From an uncultured Bacteroidota bacterium (GTDB taxonomy: Bacteria > Bacteroidota > Bacteroidia > UKL13-3), in contig CAIVPY010000614.1 of assembly GCA_903907885.1 (NCBI GenBank), positions 1-7,326 of the forward strand: a DNA stretch of 7,326 nt, in the 5' to 3' direction. The position numbers and the translations under genes are program-made. The notes under the pieces were generated by a model, which was given only the letters and a program-made list of their open reading frames with translations, did no database searches and was not told the origin of the DNA. Below, one piece after another: positions 1-5,941 of this stretch (positions are counted from its first letter, which is position 1; every line of letters begins with the position of its first letter).

Positions 1-2441
1 AGTTGATTGCTTGATGGTGTTGAAACGATTTTTGTTTTCATTTCATTTTTTAATTGAACTGTTTTTTCGTTTTCAAAAGAATCCAATTTTTTCAAAAGAG
101 CAGCTTTGTCTTCAAGCAATTGCTCAACAGATTTAACAATGTCTTTTGTGTTTAAGGTCTTGCTTAAACTATCAACTGACGACTGCCAGCTATCGACTAA
201 GTTTTGAGCAGCTTCTGCCGTGATGGCTTCAATCCTGCGCACACCAGCAGCTACAGCCGCTTCGCTGGTTATTTTAAATAAACCAATTTGGCCAGTTGCT
301 TTCACGTGCGTACCACCACAAAGCTCACGGCTATACTTGTCATCAAAAGTGATAACACGCACCGAGTCGCCATATTTTTCGCCAAACAACATCATAGCGC
401 CTAAAGTTTTAGCTTCTTCAATTGGCACACTTCTGCGTTCATCTAGGTTGATGTTTTCGCGTATTTTTTTGTTAACGATTTGCTCTACTTTCGCAATTTC
501 TTCTTTGCTCATAGCTGCAAAATGAGAGAAATCAAAACGTAAGTATTCATCATTTACCAATGAACCTTTTTGCGCTACATGTGTCCCCAATACTTGACGC
601 AAAGCCGCATGCAATAAGTGTGTAGCAGAGTGGTTGTTTTCAGTTAACTTACGTTTGTCAATATTGACATATGCGTTAATTAACTCATGTCCTCTAATGT
701 TGTTATCATTAGTAATAAGTATCGAAAGGTTGTTTTCTTTTACACTATCAATAATATTTAATCTGCTACCATCGGAGTACTGCAAATATCCAATATCTCC
801 AACTTGACCTCCACCTTGAGGATAAAAAGGACTTTTAGCTATCACCAATTCATAATAAATTTTCTTCGTTTTTTCAACCTTCCTATACATTAATATTTTT
901 GTATCAATAGCTTCTAATGAATCATAACCAATAAATTCAGACTTTATTGTATCTTCAATGCCTGCCTCTTTTTCATCGATAAAAACAACCCAATCATCTT
1001 TTAAAAAATCTGATGCTTTACGTGAACGTGCTTTTTGTTCTTCTAATGCTTTTTGGAAGCCAATTTCGTCAACATTAAATCCATTTTCGCTTGCAATTAA
1101 ACGAGTCAAGTCAATAGGGAAACCCATCGTATCATAAAGTTTAAAAGCATCTTCTCCATTGATGGTTTTAGGATTATTTAACAAATGTTGATCATAAATT
1201 TTTTGGTCAATAATTTTAGCCCCATCCTTTTTCCAAATATCTTCAATTCGAATCATTAAAACATCTAGCAATGTCAGACCATTAACTAAAGTTTTTAGAA
1301 AACTAACCTCTTCCTCTTGAATTACTTTAAATACAAAATCTTTTTGAGCATGTAATTCAGGGAAAACATTTTTAAAGCTATCTGCAATCAATAGTGCCAA
1401 TTTACACATGAAAGGTTCTTTGATATCCAAGAATTGGTATTGGTATCGCACAGCTCTGCGCAATATCCTACGTATTACATAACCTGCACCATTGTTGCTA
1501 GGCAATTGTCCATCGGCAATGGCAAAGCTTATGGCACGAATATGATCGGCCATTACACGCATGGCAATGTCTCGTCTCCGCTCGACATGACTTACACTTT
1601 CATCCTCAGATGCTGAAAAGTTATATTTTATTCCCGAATGGTTTTCAATAAATTTGATGGTAGGCACAAATACATCCGTATCGTAGTTGCTTGTTTTTCC
1701 TTCGATGGCACGCACCAATCGCTCGAAGCCCATACCTGTATCCACATGTTGTGCAGGTAATTTTTCCAAGCTACCATCCGCCTTACGGTTAAACTCCATA
1801 AACACATTGTTCCAAATTTCAATCACTTGAGGATGGTCGTTGTTTACCAAAGTTTTTCCATCCACCAAAGTGCGCTCTGCATCTGGTCTTAGGTCGATAT
1901 GAATTTCAGAACAAGGTCCGCATGGTCCGGTATCGCCCATTTCCCAGAAATTATCTTTTTTATTTCCATTCAAAATGCGCTCCTCTGCAATCCATAATTT
2001 CCAATTGTCAAATGCCTCTTGGTCGAAGGCTAAACCTTCTTTGGCATCTCCTTCAAAAACGGTCACATACAATCTGTCTTTTGGCAGTTTGTATACATCT
2101 ACCAAAAGTTCCCAAGCCCATTCGATGGCTTCTTTTTTAAAGTAATCGCCAAAGCTCCAATTGCCCAACATTTCGAACATGGTGTGGTGGTAGGTATCTA
2201 CACCCACTTCTTCCAAGTCATTATGTTTTCCGCTCACGCGAAGGCATTTTTGGGTATCTACCACACGCTTATATTTAGGTGTTTCGTTCCCCAAAAACCA
2301 GTCTTTAAACTGATTCATACCCGCATTGGTAAACATCAAAGTGGGGTCGTTTTTAACAACGATAGGGGCTGAAGGCACTATTTTATGTCCTTTGCTTTCG
2401 AAAAATTCTAAAAATTGCTGGCGTATTTCGGCTGATGTCAT
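1..2441 (-). CDS. alaS: Alanyl-tRNA synthetase, C-terminus cut by window edge
   Basis: Cytoplasmic class II synthetase that charges tRNA-Ala with alanine and hydrolyses mischarged Ser/Gly-tRNA-Ala. The frame opens at ATG 2441-2439 (MTSAEIRQQFLEFF) and stays open to the left edge: 813 full codons of the roughly 870-880 usual for the family, so about 60 residues of the C-terminal domain are missing. Visible parts: catalytic core with NAGMNQFKDWFLGN (39-52), GNWSFGDYFKKEAIEWAWE (93-111), DTGMGFERL (234-242) and GYVIRRILRRAVRY (320-333); editing domain with FYPQGGGQVGD; editing-site zinc ligands HSATH (H604, H608) and CGGTH (C708, H712), equivalent to E. coli H564, H568, C666 and H670; then a Lys/Glu-rich coiled segment. 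It is divergent from the M23 peptidase gene. No frameshift was found. Residues 284-292 look like a captured repeat, and GC content varies sharply along the gene (see findings). Confidence 0.97.
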   Translation of the reverse strand, partial: MTSAEIRQQFLEFFESKGHKIVPSAPIVVKNDPTLMFTNAGMNQFKDWFLGNETPKYKRVVDTQKCLRVSGKHNDLEEVGVDTYHHTMFEMLGNWSFGDYFKKEAIEWAWELLVDVYKLPKDRLYVTVFEGDAKEGLAFDQEAFDNWKLWIAEERILNGNKKDNFWEMGDTGPCGPCSEIHIDLRPDAERTLVDGKTLVNNDHPQVIEIWNNVFMEFNRKADGSLEKLPAQHVDTGMGFERLVRAIEGKTSNYDTDVFVPTIKFIENHSGIKYNFSASEDESVSHVERRRDIAMRVMADHIRAISFAIADGQLPSNNGAGYVIRRILRRAVRYQYQFLDIKEPFMCKLALLIADSFKNVFPELHAQKDFVFKVIQEEEVSFLKTLVNGLTLLDVLMIRIEDIWKKDGAKIIDQKIYDQHLLNNPKTINGEDAFKLYDTMGFPIDLTRLIASENGFNVDEIGFQKALEEQKARSRKASDFLKDDWVVFIDEKEAGIEDTIKSEFIGYDSLEAIDTKILMYRKVEKTKKIYYELVIAKSPFYPQGGGQVGDIGYLQYSDGSRLNIIDSVKENNLSILITNDNNIRGHELINAYVNIDKRKLTENNHSATHLLHAALRQVLGTHVAQKGSLVNDEYLRFDFSHFAAMSKEEIAKVEQIVNKKIRENINLDERRSVPIEEAKTLGAMMLFGEKYGDSVRVITFDDKYSRELCGGTHVKATGQIGLFKITSEAAVAAGVRRIEAITAEAAQNLVDSWQSSVDSLSKTLNTKDIVKSVEQLLEDKAALLKKLDSFENEKTVQLKNEMKTKIVSTPSSNQ
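1566..1592 (-). repeat. Probable dispersed Bacteroidota repeat inside alaS
   Basis: Read on the minus strand in the alaS frame, this 27-bp stretch encodes SHVERRRDI. From memory, many Bacteroidota genomes carry a short dispersed repeat whose translation in one frame is CHVERSRDI; this stretch would differ from that form at only three bases. Its ends form a short inverted repeat (ATGTC and GACAT). It lies in a variable loop just before the conserved DIAMRV..DHIR helix of AlaRS, keeps the frame, and lends its DI to that conserved block. No second copy was seen in the window, so the assignment rests on recalled repeat sequence and not on an internal comparison. Confidence 0.5.
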
Positions 2442-2492
2442 TTTCTATACTAATGTTTGTTTTAAGCTATTGCTGCCTTTGCTGTAATAGTC

Positions 2493-2523
2493 TTTGAAGT
2501 TGAGCTAAAAAAATTTACTTTCG
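2493..2523 (+). promoter_or_regulatory. Bacteroidota-type promoter for the M23 peptidase gene
   Basis: TTTG at 2493-2496 is followed after exactly 19 bases by TACTTTCG at 2516-2523. This matches the primary sigma factor consensus of the phylum (TTTG, about 19 bases, TAnnTTTG) with a single mismatch. Transcription would start near 2530, giving an untranslated leader of about 40 bases before the TTG start at 2571. No equally good promoter was found for alaS on the other strand of this 129-base divergent spacer. Confidence 0.6.
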
Positions 2524-2570
2524 CCCTCCACTTAAAAAGTTGCAAATAACAATAACTATTTAAAAATAAG

Positions 2571-3539
2571 TTGGCAAAGATAAAATACTTTTATAATCCC
2601 CATAAACTCGATTTCGAGAAAGTACGCACAAGTTTTACAAGCGTAATTTTGAGATTTTTCGGGTTTCTTTCCGCTTCCATAGTGGCTGGGGCTATCATGG
2701 TATTGGCTTTATACAGCTTTATCGACTCACCTAAGGAGCGAATATTAAAGCGTGAAAACGAATTGTATCGTGAAGAATTGCGCAGAATGGAATACCGTAT
2801 AAGTGAGCTTAGCACTAGCATGGCCGAGTTGCAAGACAAAGATGCCACCATATACAGAGCCATTTTTGAGGCAGAGCCTGTTAAATATAAATCAACAAAA
2901 GTTAACCCCAATTCATACAAATACAAAAGCATTGCGGGTTTGGAATATGCTGCCGAGCTAGAAAAATTGAGCAATAAAATTGATGAGTTAACTGGGATGG
3001 TTACTACCCAAAACAGATCTTTTGATGAGTTGACAAAATTGGCTCAAAACAAAACAGATTTCTTGGCTTCTATTCCGGCTATTCAACCAGTTGCTAATAA
3101 AGATTTAAAACGTATCGCTTCGGGTTTTGGATATAGGGTTCATCCTATTTACAAAACTTACAAATTTCATTCGGGTATAGATTTTACAGCCCCTCGCAGA
3201 ACACCTGTATATGCCACAGGAAATGGCACAGTTGAAATTGCCAAATATGAAGGCCGAGGTTACGGCAATCACATTATCATCAATCACGGTTTTGGTTATG
3301 AGAGCCTGTACGGGCATTTAAGCAGTATTGAAGTGAACGAACGTCAAAAAATTAAACGTGGTGAATTGATTGGCTATGTTGGCAGCACAGGAACATCTAC
3401 TGCCCCACATTTACACTACGAAGTAGCTAAAAACAACAAAAAAGTAAATCCTATTAATTACTTTTTTAATGATGTTACCGAAGATGATTATAATGCTATT
3501 AGAGACATTGCTGCACGCCAAACCCAGTCGTTCGACTAA
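2571..3539 (+). CDS. Membrane-anchored M23 family metallopeptidase
   Basis: Predicted zinc endopeptidase acting on peptidoglycan cross-links in the periplasm (lysostaphin/LytM type). In its 322 residues: short basic cytoplasmic start (MAKIKYFYNPHKLDFEKVR), one membrane segment about 24-51, coiled coil about 54-100, a linker with a second helical stretch about 125-165, and the M23 domain about 180-297. All metal and catalytic positions are present: HSGID (H200, D204), YGHL (H249) and PHLH (H280, H282), so it should be active and not a degenerate LytM factor. The TTG start is chosen because MAKIKY followed by aromatic residues is, from memory, the usual beginning of this Bacteroidota family; the next in-frame Met (residue 43) would cut off most of the membrane anchor. 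Placement head-to-head with alaS is, again from memory, common in the phylum. The SD sequence is weak or absent. Its physiological substrate is inferred from the family. Confidence 0.9.
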   Translation: MAKIKYFYNPHKLDFEKVRTSFTSVILRFFGFLSASIVAGAIMVLALYSFIDSPKERILKRENELYREELRRMEYRISELSTSMAELQDKDATIYRAIFEAEPVKYKSTKVNPNSYKYKSIAGLEYAAELEKLSNKIDELTGMVTTQNRSFDELTKLAQNKTDFLASIPAIQPVANKDLKRIASGFGYRVHPIYKTYKFHSGIDFTAPRRTPVYATGNGTVEIAKYEGRGYGNHIIINHGFGYESLYGHLSSIEVNERQKIKRGELIGYVGSTGTSTAPHLHYEVAKNNKKVNPINYFFNDVTEDDYNAIRDIAARQTQSFD

Positions 3540-3560
3540 TACAGAATGCCGATTTTGGTT

Positions 3561-3581
3561 TACCATAAGCACAAAATGGTA
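3561..3581 (+). terminator. Weak stem-loop downstream of the peptidase gene
   Basis: TACCAT (3561-3566) and ATGGTA (3576-3581) can pair around a 9-base loop, beginning 21 bases after the peptidase stop codon. Only a short T-containing stretch follows, so termination here would be inefficient. The rest of the 3540-3808 spacer is AT-rich, and I see nothing else in it except the candidate promoter near 3732-3763. Confidence 0.25.
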
Positions 3582-3731
3582 GTTTAATATGTTCATATTA
3601 AAAGTAAGCAATTTATTTTCCCATCTAAATTGGTCTTCACTAACATTAGTAAATACTATTTGAGCTATAAAATTGAAAATCATTCACAAAAAATTGATTT
3701 GTATCAAGTGTTAAAAAATATATATAAAAGG

Positions 3732-3763
3732 TTTCATTAAATCATATTAAAGCAATATAGTTG
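3732..3763 (+). promoter_or_regulatory. Possible promoter for the enoyl-CoA hydratase gene
   Basis: TTTC (3732-3735), 20 bases, then TATAGTTG (3756-3763) resembles TTTG-N19-TAnnTTTG with one mismatch in each element. It lies about 45 bases before the ATG at 3809. The surrounding DNA is very AT-rich, so a chance match is quite possible. Confidence 0.3.
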
Positions 3764-3808
3764 CACTGCTAATTTTTAGCCTATCAATAAATATATTCAA
3801 TAAATAAA

Positions 3809-4600
3809 ATGAGTACACAAATCATGTATCAAACAATTTTATCAGAAGTAAAAGAGCAAATACTTTACATTACCATTAATCGTGAAGATAAACTGAATGC
3901 TCTTAATATTCAGACTTTAACAGACATTAAGAACGCAATATTAAATATTTATGATGACATAAATGTGCGTGGTGTAATTATCACAGGAGCAGGCAAAAAA
4001 GCTTTTGCAGCAGGGGCTGACATAGCTGAATTTGCTAGCTTTACAATAGAAGAAGGAACCAAATTAAGTGCAGAGGGTCATGCCACTTTGCGAGCAATAG
4101 ATAATTGCCCTAAACCGGTTATAGCTGCCATTAATGGTTTTGCTTTGGGAGGTGGAAATGAATTAGCTATGAGCTGTCACATGAGAGTTGCATCAGAAAA
4201 TGCAAGATTTGGTCAACCAGAAGTAAATTTAGGAATTACACCTGGATATGCTGGAACCCAAAGGTTAGCCCAATTGATTGGAAAAGGTAGAGCTTTAGAA
4301 TATTTAATGACAGCAGACTTGATTGACGCTCAATCGGCATTAAGTTTTGGTTTAATTAACCATGTAGTTCCACAAGATCAGCTGATTGCAAAGTGTGAAG
4401 AAATTTTAGGAAAGATAAAAAACAAAGCCCCAATGGCTATTTCTAGTGTTATTCGTTGCGTAAACGCTTATTACGAGAAAAGAGCTGATGGAAATAACCT
4501 TGAAATTAATGAGTTTGGAAATTTCTTTGGTAGCGAAGATTTTATTGAAGGAACCAAAGCCTTTTTAGAAAAACGTAAAGCCGATTTTAAAGGTAAATAG
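3809..4600 (+). CDS. Enoyl-CoA hydratase (crotonase superfamily)
   Basis: Predicted to hydrate trans-2-enoyl-CoA to 3-hydroxyacyl-CoA in fatty-acid beta-oxidation or short-chain (crotonyl-CoA) metabolism in the cytoplasm. The 263 residues match the single-domain family length. Visible features: ITINREDKLNALN (21-33); first oxyanion-hole block AFAAGADIAEF (65-75); second block FALGGGNELAMSC (111-123); and RFGQPEVNLGITPGYAGTQRL (133-153). E118 and E138 align with the two catalytic glutamates of rat mitochondrial hydratase (E144, E164), which favours hydratase over isomerase or hydrolase relatives. GYAGTQRL replaces the commoner GAGGTQRL or GYGGTQRL. ATG 3809 is used; a second ATG at 3824 (residue 6) is an equally reasonable start because homologues often begin MYxxxL. 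The gene stands alone, with long spacers on both sides and its own terminator. Chain-length specificity cannot be read from the sequence. Confidence 0.93.
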   Translation: MSTQIMYQTILSEVKEQILYITINREDKLNALNIQTLTDIKNAILNIYDDINVRGVIITGAGKKAFAAGADIAEFASFTIEEGTKLSAEGHATLRAIDNCPKPVIAAINGFALGGGNELAMSCHMRVASENARFGQPEVNLGITPGYAGTQRLAQLIGKGRALEYLMTADLIDAQSALSFGLINHVVPQDQLIAKCEEILGKIKNKAPMAISSVIRCVNAYYEKRADGNNLEINEFGNFFGSEDFIEGTKAFLEKRKADFKGK

Positions 4601-4643
4601 TGGATTAATCTATTATTCAAAAAGCAATTAGTTTTTATAAAAC

Positions 4644-4677
4644 AAAAAACTCGGGAGAAGCTTCTTTCGAGTTTTTT
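4644..4677 (+). terminator. Strong intrinsic terminator after the enoyl-CoA hydratase gene
   Basis: A continuous 15-bp stem pairs 4644-4658 with 4663-4677 around the 4-base loop AGCT. The arms AAAAAACTCG and CGAGTTTTTT are perfectly complementary, two G-T wobbles follow, then AGA/TCT. The T run at 4672-4678 supplies the U tract. It begins 43 bases after the stop codon. The A run on the left side means it could also stop transcription on the other strand, although no gene approaches from there. Confidence 0.85.
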
Positions 4678-4746
4678 TATTTTATGTTTAAGTTAAGATA
4701 TTTTCATACTTCTTTATACCTCTATGATTTTATGTAAAAAATATTA

Positions 4747-4768
4747 GGCATAGTGTTTGAACTATACC
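4747..4768 (+). promoter_or_regulatory. Dyad upstream of the receiver-like gene, possible operator
   Basis: GGCATAGT (4747-4754) and ACTATACC (4761-4768) form an inverted repeat with one mismatch and a 6-base centre, GTTTGA. The centre includes a TTTG (4756-4759) that, with TAAATTTT at 4776-4783, resembles a promoter but with a short 16-base spacing. A dyad overlapping a -33 region would suit repressor control of the gene at 4881; an RNA hairpin is the alternative. Nothing else recognisable was found in the 4601-4880 spacer beyond the terminator. Confidence 0.3.
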
Positions 4769-4880
4769 AGATACCTAAATTTTCATCAAATAAGGTAATC
4801 CAATGAAAGTGCTGATTTTATTGGGTTATAAGTAGCCTCAAAAAATAAAAGCAACAAATTAAAGTGCCAAAAATAGAAAA

Positions 4881-5285
4881 ATGGAAACAAATTGGGAAAT
4901 GAGGATACTATTGGTAGATAACAACCAAGTAACTTTGAAATTAATTGACAAGACGCTAAGAGTTAATAATGTTAAAAGATGTGTGACACACTCTGTAAAA
5001 GATTTAGCCTATCTTTACAAAGAACTACATTTGTTTAACCCTGATGCGATTGTTACCACCAGAACAAATAAGGGTTTTGAAGCTTACGATGTAATTACTA
5101 TGGTAAAAAAATACAATGAATATATACCAATTTATATCGTAACTACAGATACAAAGCGAATTGACGATGCTTTTTTACTTCAAAAAGGTGTTAATGAAAT
5201 TGTAATGCTTTCTGATTTAACGGAGCTTCATACTAAAATCGAATCAAAATTTGATGCGAAAGTAATTGAGCTCATTAAAAAATAA
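4881..5285 (+). CDS. Stand-alone receiver-like domain lacking the phospho-acceptor Asp
   Basis: A 134-residue protein that reads as one response-regulator receiver (REC) domain without an output domain. The first strand and acidic pocket appear as MRILLVDNNQ (7-16), with D13 kept and the usual second acid replaced by N14. The third strand FNPDAIVTTRTNKGFEAYDVI (52-72) aligns with the normal PDxxLLDxxMPxxxG pattern, but the phospho-acceptor position holds T60. The switch Thr is probably T88 (IPIYIVTT). The lysine expected before the last helix is L110 (GVNEIVMLS). It therefore looks like a pseudo-receiver that cannot be phosphorylated in the usual way and may act by protein binding. No kinase gene is adjacent. 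The sigma operon begins 71 bases downstream on the same strand but has its own promoter candidate. The ATG at 4881 gives only six residues before the first strand; M7 is an alternative start. Partners are unknown. Confidence 0.8.
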   Translation: METNWEMRILLVDNNQVTLKLIDKTLRVNNVKRCVTHSVKDLAYLYKELHLFNPDAIVTTRTNKGFEAYDVITMVKKYNEYIPIYIVTTDTKRIDDAFLLQKGVNEIVMLSDLTELHTKIESKFDAKVIELIKK

Positions 5286-5291
5286 ACAGCT

Positions 5292-5308
5292 ATAATTTTC
5301 AAAATTAT
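5292..5308 (+). promoter_or_regulatory. Perfect AT-rich dyad upstream of the sigma promoter
   Basis: ATAATTTT, C, AAAATTAT is a perfect 17-bp palindrome, starting 6 bases after the receiver-like gene stops and ending just before the candidate -33 element at 5310. It could be an operator for the sigma operon or a feeble terminator for the upstream gene; no GC-rich stem or long T run supports efficient termination. Confidence 0.35.
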
Positions 5309-5309
5309 C

Positions 5310-5340
5310 TTTAAACCTTTCTGCTAAATTACTATCTTAG
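5310..5340 (+). promoter_or_regulatory. Candidate promoter of the ECF sigma operon
   Basis: TTTA (5310-5313), 19 bases, then TATCTTAG (5333-5340) matches the Bacteroidota promoter pattern TTTG-N19-TAnnTTTG with one mismatch in each element. Transcription would start near 5347, leaving about ten bases before the GTG start, so the mRNA would be almost leaderless. This is a housekeeping-type promoter; a separate ECF-type autoregulated promoter was not recognised. Confidence 0.45.
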
Positions 5341-5357
5341 CTTATAATTTTTATAAG
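5341..5357 (+). promoter_or_regulatory. Dyad ending on the sigma gene start codon
   Basis: CTTATAA, TTT, TTATAAG is a perfect inverted repeat of two 7-base arms with a 3-base centre. Its last G is the first base of the GTG start codon. It may be a DNA operator over the transcription start or, in a longer transcript, a weak AU-rich hairpin hiding the start codon. It shares TATAATTTT with the dyad at 5292-5308. Confidence 0.35.
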
Positions 5358-5908
5358 TGGCTGAGTTATTTAATGAACATGAAATCATTTTGCTTTTTCG
5401 AGAGGAATCTACGAAACAGAAAGCCTTTGTTAAAATTCTAGACTTTTACCAGAAAAGAGTTTATTGGCATGTACGGAGGATTTTAGTTAATCATGACGAT
5501 GCAGATGATGTTACCCAAAATACTTTTATTAAAGTTTGGGAAAACTTACAAAACTTCAGACAAGACTCAAAATTATATACATGGATTTTTAGAATAGCTA
5601 CCAATGAAGCTTTGTCGTTTTTAAATAAAAAACGATCGTCAACAACAAGTTCACTTCAAGAATATGAAACTATTTTAAATGAAAGCCTGATTGCAGGCAG
5701 TTATTTTGATGGCAATGCCATCGAGTTAAAGTTACAACAAGCATTACTGCTTCTTCCTGACAAACAAAAACTAGTTTTTAATATGAAGTATTATGAAAAT
5801 ATGAAATACGAAGAGATAGAGCAAATTTTAGGAACTTCGGTTGGTGCTTTAAAAGCTTCTTATCATCATGCGGTAAAAAAAATTGAAGAATATTTGAAAT
5901 GCAATTAA
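5357..5908 (+). CDS. ECF-subfamily RNA polymerase sigma-70 factor
   Basis: Alternative sigma factor that would direct RNA polymerase to a stress or envelope regulon. The 183 residues hold the two domains that define ECF sigmas. Sigma-2 spans about 24-93, with DADDVTQNTFIKVWENLQNF (48-67) for core binding and LYTWIFRIATNEALSFLNKK (73-92) for -10 recognition. Sigma-4 spans about 124-181, with LPDKQKLVFNMKYYENMKYE (133-152), and a helix-turn-helix about 150-172 (EEIEQILGTSVGALKASYHH). The linker is short (about 94-123), with no sigma-3. The start is GTG 5357; the resulting N-terminus (MAELFNEHEIILLFREESTK) fits relatives with an xxILxLF opening, and there is no clear SD sequence. It is the first gene of an operon with the putative anti-sigma (33-base gap) and Spy-like protein (9-base gap after that). 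Control is probably by sequestration at the membrane. The regulon cannot be read from this window. Confidence 0.92.
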   Translation: MAELFNEHEIILLFREESTKQKAFVKILDFYQKRVYWHVRRILVNHDDADDVTQNTFIKVWENLQNFRQDSKLYTWIFRIATNEALSFLNKKRSSTTSSLQEYETILNESLIAGSYFDGNAIELKLQQALLLLPDKQKLVFNMKYYENMKYEEIEQILGTSVGALKASYHHAVKKIEEYLKCN

Positions 5909-5941
5909 ACTATTGTTAAATATTAAAATCATAAGAGCAAC

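Noticed and set aside
220..525. Plus-strand open frame of 101 codons
   Set aside because: It lies wholly inside alaS on the opposite strand, over the conserved CGGTH editing region, and its translation has no recognisable motif.
1434..2372. Several 60-72 codon open frames on both strands
   Set aside because: All overlap the catalytic core of alaS, whose frame is continuous and strongly conserved there.
2508..2518. Possible alaS promoter element TAAATTTT on the minus strand
   Set aside because: No -33 element lies at a proper distance, and it overlaps the much better plus-strand promoter; an A/T run explains it.
2591..2974. Minus-strand open frame of 127 codons
   Set aside because: It is the antisense of the membrane segment and coiled coil of the M23 peptidase, with low-complexity Ser/Leu composition and no motif.
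3411..3683. Minus-strand open frame of 90 codons reaching into the spacer after the peptidase
   Set aside because: Its second half overlaps the conserved end of the peptidase, and the spacer part is AT-rich Ile/Asn/Phe sequence without a promoter or motif.
4803..4835. Ten-codon mini-ORF (MKVLILLGYK) preceded by AAGGTAA upstream of the receiver-like gene
   Set aside because: It is too short to judge and is not a recognisable leader peptide. No attenuator hairpin pair was seen, and SD-like sequences carry little weight in this phylum.
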